DNA of 38,506 bases, from NCBI GenBank assembly GCA_050011635.1, contig JBEKIU010000012.1, positions 1 through 38,506 on the forward strand, in the 5' to 3' direction. Each line of letters starts with the position of its first letter. The first letter of the stretch is position 1. Source of the stretch: Bog-756 sp050011635. Its GTDB lineage: Bacteria; Actinomycetota; Acidimicrobiia; Acidimicrobiales; RAAP-2. The notes below the pieces were generated by a model. That model did not search any database. It was not told where the DNA came from and saw nothing but the letters and a program-made list of their open reading frames with translations. This document shows, piece by piece, positions 15,716 to 22,559 of the stretch. A program made the position numbers and the translations under genes.

Positions 15716-16464
15716 CCGGTCGCCACCACGTGGAAGGCCTCGGCCAGCCTCCCATCGGGCAGACCGGCAGCCAGCGCGGTTCCCGACATCCAGCTCCGGA
15801 GCAGACCGTCGAGGTGTTCGCCGTCACCGACCTGGCTCCGGTGCGATCGCAGGGCGGCCAGCTTCAGGTCGAAGCACTCGGTGGCGTCGACCACCCTGTC
15901 GGCGCGGTCGGTGGCCATGATCCACGCTTCGGGGACGGTGTGGGGTTCGAGTCCTTCCTCGATCAGCTCGGGAAACGCGAACGGGTTGCGCGAGTCCGGG
16001 TAGACGGCGCAGATGGCCGCCTCGCCCGCCACCAGATGGTCGGGATGGCTGGCGTAGATGCGGGACCAGTTGCGCTCGGGGGACTGGGTGACGACCCGGT
16101 CGGGACGGAACCTGCGGATCACCCGCGTGATGGCCAGCCGCAGGTCGAGGCCGGGCTGGAGCCGGCCGTCGGGGAAGCCGAGAAAGGTCACGTCGGTCAC
16201 ACCCACCACCTCGGCCGCGTCCAGCTGCTCCTGCCGTCGGATCACCGCCATGTCCTCGCGCCTGACCGTACGGTCGGACCCGCCGGCATCGCCGTCAGTC
16301 ACGATGCAGTAGGCGACGTCGATGCCGGCGCTCGTCCACACCGCCACCGATCCGGCGGCACCGAAGTCGACATCGTCGGGGTGGGCGGTGACCACCAGGA
16401 TCCGCCCGGTGCCTTCGATGCCGGCACCGACCGTCATCGGTGCCCGGAAGTGGGTGTCGGACAT
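15712..16464 (-). CDS. PIG-L family N-acetylglucosaminyl deacetylase-like protein
   Basis: 250-residue zinc-dependent deacetylase of the LmbE/PIG-L family. The metal site AHPDDVDF is at about residues 27-34 and the later SHPDHLVAGEA supplies the third ligand. Relatives include MshB and Mca of mycothiol metabolism, but bare PIG-L proteins act on many sugars, and this sequence alone does not tell which. It is first gene of the operon with the amidotransferase and HlyIII genes. ATG start at 16464. Confidence 0.9.
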   Translation of the reverse strand: MSDTHFRAPMTVGAGIEGTGRILVVTAHPDDVDFGAAGSVAVWTSAGIDVAYCIVTDGDAGGSDRTVRREDMAVIRRQEQLDAAEVVGVTDVTFLGFPDGRLQPGLDLRLAITRVIRRFRPDRVVTQSPERNWSRIYASHPDHLVAGEAAICAVYPDSRNPFAFPELIEEGLEPHTVPEAWIMATDRADRVVDATECFDLKLAALRSHRSQVGDGEHLDGLLRSWMSGTALAAGLPDGRLAEAFHVVATG

Positions 16465-16572
16465 GCGCTCCTCAGTGCTCGGGTCCCCGACCGTACCCCT
16501 GGCCCGTGGGGCCCGTGGGGCCGGCGGGCCCGGCGGCGACGTGGCCGGCGGGAGATTCGGGGCCGATGGGTC

Positions 16573-17823
16573 TCAGTCGGCGCCCGGCTGCCATGCGGCC
16601 AGGTCGGTCAGACGGGGGTCGTTGGAGAAGATCTCGACGATCGGAACCTTGAGCCCGATCCGGGTCTGGATGCGCTCGACCTCGAGGATCTGGTTCCACT
16701 GCACCAGGGTGACCACCAGCCCGGCCTCGCCGGCGCGGGCGGTCCGGCCCGAGCGGTGCAGGTAGGCCTTGTGGTCCTCGGGTGGATCGAAGTGGACGAC
16801 CACGTCGACCATGTCGATGTCGAGCCCCCGGGCGGCGACGTCGGTGGCCACCAGGGCCGGGAGCTTGCCCTCGCCGAAGTCCCTGAGGGTCCGCTCCCGG
16901 TTCGTCTGCCGAAGGTCCCCGTGGATGACGTCGGCCTTCACGCCCTCCTTGCGCAGCTGCTCGACCAACCGGTCGGCACCGCGCTTCGTGCGCACGAACA
17001 CCAGGGTCTTGTCCGAGTTGCGGCAGATGGCCGCACACACCTTGACCCGGTCCATCTGGTGCACCTCGAGGAACCGGTGCTCCATGGCATCGACCGTGGT
17101 GCGGGGGGACGCCACCTCGTGCATCACCGGATCGGTCAGGTACCGGCTCACCAGACGGTCCACCGCCCCGTCGAGGGTGGCCGAGAACAAGAGGGTCTGA
17201 TGGTCACGCTCGAGGCGCCGGAGCACCCACTCGACCTGGGGCATGAACCCCATGTCCGCCATCCGGTCGGCCTCGTCGAGGACGAGGGTCTCGATGTCGG
17301 CCACCGAGAGCTCGCCGCGGTCACCGAGGTCGATGAGCCGCCCGGGGGTGGCGATGATCACGTCCACCCCGCGGCGCAGCTTCTTCACCTGCCGCTCGAT
17401 GTCGGCCCCGCCGTAGACGGCGGCGATCCGGAGCCCGGCCTCCTTGGCCAGCGGCTCGAGCACCTCGCTGACCTGGACGGCCAGCTCGCGGGTGGGGACG
17501 AGGACCAGGGCGCGGGGCCGACCCGGCTCGGTGGCCGGTGCCGCCATGGTGCGCTGGAGCAACGGGACGCCGAAGGCCAGGGTCTTGCCCGACCCCGTCT
17601 TGGCCTTGCCGCATACGTCGCGACCCGCCAGGGCATCGGCCACGGTCATGGACTGGATGGCGAAGGTGGTGGTGATCCCCTGGGCGGCCAGGGCCTTGAC
17701 CAGGGAGGGGTCGACGCCCAGGGAGGCGAAGGTCGGGGCGTCAGTGGCGAGGCCGCGGCCTGCGTCGAGGGTCTCGTCGACGGGCTCGATGACCCGATCC
17801 GACGGATCGATAACGGTTGTCAT
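16573..17823 (-). CDS. DEAD-box ATP-dependent RNA helicase
   Basis: 416-residue RNA helicase. The motif series is complete: Q-motif region with FAIQSMTVADALAGRD, Walker A AKTGSGKT, Ia PTRELA, Ib TPGR, II DEAD, III SAT, IV LVFVRTKRGAD, V ATDVAARGLDI and VI HRSGRTARAG. There is almost no C-terminal extension, so it resembles compact RhlE-like helicases of ribosome assembly or cold response. ATG 17823 is chosen because the Q-motif domain begins about 30 residues later; the frame is open further upstream but that part looks non-coding. It has a 230-bp upstream gap. Confidence 0.93.
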   Translation of the reverse strand: MTTVIDPSDRVIEPVDETLDAGRGLATDAPTFASLGVDPSLVKALAAQGITTTFAIQSMTVADALAGRDVCGKAKTGSGKTLAFGVPLLQRTMAAPATEPGRPRALVLVPTRELAVQVSEVLEPLAKEAGLRIAAVYGGADIERQVKKLRRGVDVIIATPGRLIDLGDRGELSVADIETLVLDEADRMADMGFMPQVEWVLRRLERDHQTLLFSATLDGAVDRLVSRYLTDPVMHEVASPRTTVDAMEHRFLEVHQMDRVKVCAAICRNSDKTLVFVRTKRGADRLVEQLRKEGVKADVIHGDLRQTNRERTLRDFGEGKLPALVATDVAARGLDIDMVDVVVHFDPPEDHKAYLHRSGRTARAGEAGLVVTLVQWNQILEVERIQTRIGLKVPIVEIFSNDPRLTDLAAWQPGAD

Positions 17824-18023
17824 GGGGTAGGAAGCTCTCTCTCGCTGTTCGGTGACGGCCGGAGGCCGACCGTCGACATCCGTGCCACTCACGAATGCCT
17901 TCGGGCCCGCCTCGGGCCATCGTTCCGGACCGCGTCGGCGGCTCGGAGAACGGAGATGAGGAAGACCCCGGTGGAAGGCACTGTGCCTCACCACAGGGAC
18001 AGTCTACCTTGGAATGCCACCCA

Positions 18024-18041
18024 CTCCGGGCCATACCGGAG
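18024..18041 (-). terminator. Possible thiC terminator hairpin
   Basis: CTCCGG and CCGGAG form a perfect 6-bp stem around a 6-nt loop, beginning 14 bp after the thiC stop on its strand. There is no T-run, as is common for terminators in GC-rich actinobacteria. Position is the main support. Confidence 0.4.
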
Positions 18042-18054
18042 AAGGAGGCCCTGT

Positions 18055-19812
18055 TCAGGTGGCCGAGGGCTCGCTGTACACCTCGGATCCCGCCTGGCGG
18101 AACTCCGTCGCCTTCTCCTTGAGCCCGATCTCGACGGCTGACGCCAGGTCCATCCCCTTGGCCTCGGCGTAGTCGCGAACATCCTGGCTGATGCGCATGG
18201 AACAGAACTTCGGGCCGCACATCGAACAGAAATGGGCCGTCTTCGCAGGTTGGGCCGGGAGGGTCTCGTCGTGATAGGCCCGGGCTGTCTCCGGGTCCAT
18301 GGCCAGGTTGAACTGGTCCTCCCAGCGGAATTCGAACCGGGCCTTGGACAGCGCGTCGTCCCACGCCTGTGCCCCCGGGTGCCCCTTGGCCAGGTCGGCG
18401 GCGTGGGCGGCGATCTTGTAGGCGATCATCCCCTGCTTGACGTCCTCCAGGTTGGGCAGGCCCAGGTGCTCCTTCGGGGTCACGTAGCAGAGCATGGCCG
18501 TCCCGGCCATGCCGATCACCGCGGCGCCGATGGCCGAGGTGATGTGGTCATAGCCCGGCGCCACGTCGACGGTCAGCGGCCCGAGGGTGTAGAAGGGCGC
18601 CTGGTGGCAGACCTCCTGCTGGAGGGTCACGTTCTCCACGATCTTGTGCAGCGGCACGTGGCCGGGTCCCTCGATCATGACCTGGACGTCGTGGCGCCAC
18701 GCCACCTCGGTGAGCTCGCCCAGGGTGTGCAACTCGGCGAACTGCGCCTCGTCGTTGGCGTCGGCGATCGAACCGGGCCGCAGACCGTCGCCCAGCGAGA
18801 AGGCCACGTCGTAGGCGGCCATGATCTCGCAGATCTCCTCGAACCGGGTGTAGAGGAAGTTCTCGGTGTGGTGGGCCAGGCACCAGGCGGCCATGATCGA
18901 CCCGCCCCGGCTCACGATCCCCGTGGTGCGGCGGGCGGTCAGGGGCACATACCGGAGGAGCACGCCGGCGTGGATGGTGAAGTAGTCCACCCCCTGCTCG
19001 GCCTGCTCGACGAGGGTGTCGCGGTAGAGCTCCCAGGTCAGCTCCTCGGGGGATCCGTCCACCTTCTCGAGGGCCTGGTAGATGGGCACCGTGCCGATGG
19101 GCACCGGGGAGTTGCGGACGATCCACTCGCGGGTGGTGTGGATGTCAGGACCGGTGGAGAGGTCCATGACCGTGTCCGCACCCCATCTGGTCGCCCAGGT
19201 CAGCTTCTCCACCTCCTCCTCGATGGACGAGGACACCGCCGAGTTGCCGATGTTGGCATTGACCTTCACGAGGAACCGGCTCCCGATGACCATGGGCTCG
19301 GACTCGGGGTGGTTGACGTTGGCCGGCAGGATGGCCCGGCCCGCGGCGATCTCGTCGCGCACCAGCTCGGCGGGCACCCCTTCGCGGGCGGCCACGAAGT
19401 TCATCTCCGGTGTCACCTCGCCCCTGCGGGCGTAGTGCAACTGGGTGACCGGCCCGCCCGAGGAGCGCAGCGTCGTGCGGCCGGACGGGGGAACGGTCTC
19501 CGGGTGGGGCTCGGCCCGGCGCACCGCGGCGCGGCCGTCGTCGCGCCGGGTGGCCGCTCTTCCCCGATGCTCGACCACATCCCTGCGTCCGGCTATCCAC
19601 GGAAGGCGGAGCGGGGGCAGTCCCTCGGCCGGCACCGAGCCGGGACCCGACGTGTCGTAGAGGGTCACCGGCCGGTTGGGTCGGGGTCCGTCGGGACCCG
19701 CCGTATCGGACAGGGCGACCTCGGTGAACGGGACGCGGACACCTCCGGTGCCGTTCACGTAGACCTTCCGCCGGTTGTGGGCCGGCGCGGGCTCGTTCGT
19801 CGATTCTGTCAT
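18055..19812 (-). CDS. thiC: Phosphomethylpyrimidine synthase
   Basis: 585-residue radical-SAM enzyme that rearranges aminoimidazole ribotide to hydroxymethylpyrimidine phosphate for thiamine. The C-terminal CSMCGPKFC motif (C529, C532, C537) binds the [4Fe-4S] cluster. NVNHPESEPMVIG, NIGNSAVSSSIEEEVEK, STGPDIHTTREWI and IEGPGHVPLHK are all hallmark ThiC segments. ATG 19812 follows a GAAGGGA ribosome site. No other thi gene is in the window. The 150-bp leader shared with the divergent prxQ shows no recognisable THI-box riboswitch, although thiC is a classic riboswitch target. Confidence 0.97.
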   Translation of the reverse strand: MTESTNEPAPAHNRRKVYVNGTGGVRVPFTEVALSDTAGPDGPRPNRPVTLYDTSGPGSVPAEGLPPLRLPWIAGRRDVVEHRGRAATRRDDGRAAVRRAEPHPETVPPSGRTTLRSSGGPVTQLHYARRGEVTPEMNFVAAREGVPAELVRDEIAAGRAILPANVNHPESEPMVIGSRFLVKVNANIGNSAVSSSIEEEVEKLTWATRWGADTVMDLSTGPDIHTTREWIVRNSPVPIGTVPIYQALEKVDGSPEELTWELYRDTLVEQAEQGVDYFTIHAGVLLRYVPLTARRTTGIVSRGGSIMAAWCLAHHTENFLYTRFEEICEIMAAYDVAFSLGDGLRPGSIADANDEAQFAELHTLGELTEVAWRHDVQVMIEGPGHVPLHKIVENVTLQQEVCHQAPFYTLGPLTVDVAPGYDHITSAIGAAVIGMAGTAMLCYVTPKEHLGLPNLEDVKQGMIAYKIAAHAADLAKGHPGAQAWDDALSKARFEFRWEDQFNLAMDPETARAYHDETLPAQPAKTAHFCSMCGPKFCSMRISQDVRDYAEAKGMDLASAVEIGLKEKATEFRQAGSEVYSEPSAT

Positions 19813-19962
19813 GGCTGCAGTCCCTTCGAGCTCAATCGTGGTTGAGTCTCCCACGCTCCGCCCGCTCCCGCGGAAGCGGGTTTGTGCCATCGTGGACCCC
19901 AGCACATGACGGTGCCGCCCCGGTGCGGACGGTACCCACCACCCCGCGAAAGGAAGTCCACC

Positions 19963-20427
19963 ATGGGAAAGCTCGCCGCCGGCGACGGGGCCCCCGCGTT
20001 CACCTTGCCCGATCAGGACGGCACCCCGGTATCGCTCGAGGACTTCGCCGGACAACAGGTCGTCGTGTACTTCTACCCGAGGGACGACACGCCCGGGTGC
20101 ACCAAGGAGGCCTGCCAGTTCAACGACAACCTGCGTGCCTTCGCCCGGGCCAAGGTGGCCGTCCTCGGCATCTCCGGCGACAGCGCCGACAAGCACAAGA
20201 AATTCCGGTCCAAGTACGGGCTCAAATTCCCCCTCCTCACCGACGCCGACCACAAGGTGGGCGAGGCCTACGGGGCCTGGGGCGAGAAGACGCTCTACGG
20301 CAAGAAGTCGATCGGGGTGATCAGGTCGACCTTCCTGATCGCACCCGACGGCACGATCGCCCGGCCCTGGTACCACGTGAAGGCCGACGGCCATGCGGAC
20401 AAGGTCCTCGCCGAGCTGGCGGGCTGA
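19963..20427 (+). CDS. bcp: Peroxiredoxin, PrxQ/BCP type (copy 2)
   Basis: 154-residue thioredoxin-dependent peroxidase. DDTPGCTKEAC gives Cys46 (peroxidatic) and Cys51 (resolving). LGISGDSADKHKKF and FPLLTDADHKVGEAYGAWG are canonical BCP segments, closer to the textbook protein than copy 1. Start ATG 19963 has a strong GAAAGGAAG ribosome site; upstream in-frame codons are rejected. It is divergent from thiC and convergent with fpg, whose stop is 18 bp away. Confidence 0.95.
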   Translation: MGKLAAGDGAPAFTLPDQDGTPVSLEDFAGQQVVVYFYPRDDTPGCTKEACQFNDNLRAFARAKVAVLGISGDSADKHKKFRSKYGLKFPLLTDADHKVGEAYGAWGEKTLYGKKSIGVIRSTFLIAPDGTIARPWYHVKADGHADKVLAELAG

Positions 20428-20445
20428 CCACGCACGGTCCGGAGA

Positions 20446-21228
20446 TCACGCCTGGTGGGTCGGGCACCACCACGAGGTCCGCCCCCCGACCGTCGAGCGG
20501 ACCAGCTCGGTGCCGTCTCGGGGGCACCGGCCCCCGGTGCGGCGCTCCTCCATGAGGTCGCCCCGGTGCGACCCGCCCCGCTCGGTCAGCTCCCCGATGG
20601 TCCGGAGCAGATGACGGTGGAGGCGGCGCACCTCGGCAGCGGAGAGCGACCCGGCCGGCCGCAGCGGGGACAGTCGTGACCGCCACAGTGCCTCGTCAGC
20701 GATCAGGTTGCCCACGCCGGCCAGGCGCGACTGGTCGAGCAGGCGTGCCTTGAGCGGGGCCTTCGACCCTCGCAGGGCTGCGGCCAGGGCCGACGGGGTG
20801 ACGCTGGCCGCGTCGGGGCCGAGACCGGACACGTCCGGATCGAGCAGGATCCCGCCGAGCCGCCTCGGGTCGTGGACCACGAGAGCGCCACCGTCCGAGA
20901 AACCGATCGCGAACCGGTCCCACGTCGGGTCGTGCCGCCGGGGCGCGTAGACCAGCCGGTCGGTCCCCGGCTCCCCGTCCACCAGCAGCCTGCCGGTCAT
21001 CCCGAACCGGATCCCGAGCGTCGGAGCACCCTCGACGTCGAGCAGCAACAGCTTGCCGATACGGCGGGCCGCGGTCAGCCGGTGGCCCACCAGGGCCCGG
21101 CGGACCGCCGGCCCGTCCGCCCCGCCCTTGATGAACCAGGGGTCCGGAGCAGAGACCGTAGAGACGGTGCGCCCGAGCGCGGCCTCGGCGGTCCGCCGGT
21201 AGCTCTCGACCTCGGGCAGTTCGGGCAC
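20446..21228 (-). CDS. Formamidopyrimidine-DNA glycosylase family protein (Fpg/Nei)
   Basis: 260-residue base-excision repair glycosylase/AP lyase. After the initiator GTG (21228) comes PELPEVESYRR, giving the catalytic N-terminal Pro2 and Glu3. A conserved lysine hairpin (IGKLLLLDV), the FGMTGRLLV strand and a helix-two-turn-helix (GVGNLIADEALWRS) follow. The C-terminal zinc finger is odd: C-x2-D-x16-C-x2-H replaces the usual C-x2-C-x16-C-x2-C with spacing unchanged. Whether it is true Fpg (8-oxoguanine) or a Nei-like paralogue is uncertain. It is divergent from the FrhB-like gene with a 75-bp gap. Confidence 0.92.
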   Translation of the reverse strand: MPELPEVESYRRTAEAALGRTVSTVSAPDPWFIKGGADGPAVRRALVGHRLTAARRIGKLLLLDVEGAPTLGIRFGMTGRLLVDGEPGTDRLVYAPRRHDPTWDRFAIGFSDGGALVVHDPRRLGGILLDPDVSGLGPDAASVTPSALAAALRGSKAPLKARLLDQSRLAGVGNLIADEALWRSRLSPLRPAGSLSAAEVRRLHRHLLRTIGELTERGGSHRGDLMEERRTGGRCPRDGTELVRSTVGGRTSWWCPTHQA

Positions 21229-21303
21229 CCGACGAGGGTACCCAACGGGAGCCGGTGGACCTCGTGCTCCAGGGCCCGGGCCCGCCTCGATAGGGTAAGG
21301 CCC

Positions 21304-22428
21304 ATGCCCCCCGAGAAGCCGCACTGGGCCGAACTGTTCACCGAGGTCGTGACCTCCGGCCTGTGCACGGGCTGCGCGGCCTGCATCGTGGCCTGTCCCT
21401 ACGACGTTCTCTCCTATGACGACACCGGTGGAAGGTACAAGCCGTTCCACATCGACGCCGAGGGGGGACCGGAGAGCTGTACCCACGGGGTCAAGGGGTG
21501 CACCATGTGCACCCGGGCATGCCCGAGGTTCCGCCTGTGGGAGCCCGAGGTCGACACCCATCTGTTCGGAAGGGAGCGGACCACCGAGGAGGTGGCCGGG
21601 GTGTCCACGGACATCCTCCTGGTCCGGGCCACCGATCCCGAGATCCACCAGTGCGGACAGGACGGCGGGCTGGTCTCCGCCCTGCTCGTCTGGGCCCTCG
21701 AGCACGACGTGATCGACGCTGCGCTGGTCTCCGACCTCGAGGGGGACGGCACCACCTGGAAGGCGGTGCCCGCCGTCGCCACCACCCGGGCCCAGGTGCT
21801 GGCGGCCGCCGGGTCCCGGTACACCTACTCGGCCAACCCGCTGGCCTACCCGCTGGCCATCGAGGCCGGTGCGGAGCGCATCGCCCTGGTGGGCATGGGG
21901 TGCCAGTCCTCGGCGCCCCCGGTCATGCAGGCCCGCAAAGCCGGCAAGATCGCCCGGCGGCTGTCGCTGACCATCGGGTTGATGTGCTCCAAGACCTTCG
22001 ACGACGCCATCTTCCCCGAGCTCTTCGAGGCCAGGTACGGGATCGCCCGGGCCGACATCTCGAAGATGAACATCAAGGGGGTGTTCCAGGTGTGGACCCG
22101 TGACGGCGGGTACCACGAGATCCCGCTCAAGGAGGCCCACGCCTGGACCAGGGAGGGCTGCACCACCTGCCCCGACTTCGCCGCTGAGCACGCCGACATC
22201 TCCACCGGTGGCATCGGGGCCTTCAACGACTGGACCCTGACCATCGTGCGGACCGACAAGGGCCGCGACCTCCTCGACCGGATGATCGCCGACGGTGCCC
22301 TGGAGACCAGGCCGGGCGACGACGACCCGGGGGCCATCGCCCTGCTGCACAAGCTGGCCCGGGTCAGCCGCCGGCGGTGGCCCGAGACGGCGGTCCCCAT
22401 GCCCCGCCGGCTGCCCGCCACCACATGA
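21304..22428 (+). CDS. Coenzyme F420 hydrogenase/dehydrogenase beta-subunit-like protein
   Basis: 374-residue iron-sulfur flavoprotein of the FrhB/FpoF family, which transfers electrons between F420 and ferredoxin-type centres. Two ferredoxin clusters are visible: C21-x2-C24-x2-C27-x3-C31 and C59-x6-C66-x2-C69-x3-C73. FrhB N- and C-terminal domains follow, with CGQDGGLVSALLVWALE, GMGCQSSAPP, GLMCSKTFDD and the closing GCTTCPDFAAEHADIS. No hydrogenase subunits are nearby, so it probably works as a soluble F420-ferredoxin or F420-flavin reductase; the partner is unknown. Start ATG 21304, 75 bp from the divergent fpg start. Confidence 0.9.
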   Translation: MPPEKPHWAELFTEVVTSGLCTGCAACIVACPYDVLSYDDTGGRYKPFHIDAEGGPESCTHGVKGCTMCTRACPRFRLWEPEVDTHLFGRERTTEEVAGVSTDILLVRATDPEIHQCGQDGGLVSALLVWALEHDVIDAALVSDLEGDGTTWKAVPAVATTRAQVLAAAGSRYTYSANPLAYPLAIEAGAERIALVGMGCQSSAPPVMQARKAGKIARRLSLTIGLMCSKTFDDAIFPELFEARYGIARADISKMNIKGVFQVWTRDGGYHEIPLKEAHAWTREGCTTCPDFAAEHADISTGGIGAFNDWTLTIVRTDKGRDLLDRMIADGALETRPGDDDPGAIALLHKLARVSRRRWPETAVPMPRRLPATT

Positions 22429-22453
22429 GAATCGGGTAATAATCGGGCCGATT

Positions 22454-22469
22454 AGGGCCGATCGGCCCT
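22454..22469. promoter_or_regulatory. 16-bp perfect palindrome before MMPL gene
   Basis: AGGGCCGATCGGCCCT is fully self-complementary. It lies 26 bp after the FrhB-like stop and 90 bp before the MMPL start, in a gap with several GGGCCGAT fragments. It could be a repressor operator (MMPL exporters are often under TetR control) or a terminator stem of 6 bp with a GATC loop. Sequence alone does not decide. Confidence 0.5.
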
Positions 22470-22545
22470 GGAGAGCCGGCCCACGGGGCCTAGGCTGAAC
22501 CCCGAGCCCGGGCCCATCCGCCTCTGGGGTCAGCCTTCGATCCCT

Positions 22546-22550
22546 GGAGG
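22546..22550 (+). promoter_or_regulatory. Strong Shine-Dalgarno for a TTG start
   Basis: GGAGG sits 9 nt before the TTG at 22560. It decides the start of the MMPL gene, since the first methionine codon in frame lies well inside conserved sequence. Confidence 0.8.
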
Positions 22551-22559
22551 AATTCGCGC

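Noticed and set aside
15484..18141. Plus-strand open frame of 885 codons opposite PIG-L and the helicase
   Set aside because: It spans two well-supported minus-strand genes and a gap, with low-complexity composition. GC-rich third positions create such antisense frames throughout this window.
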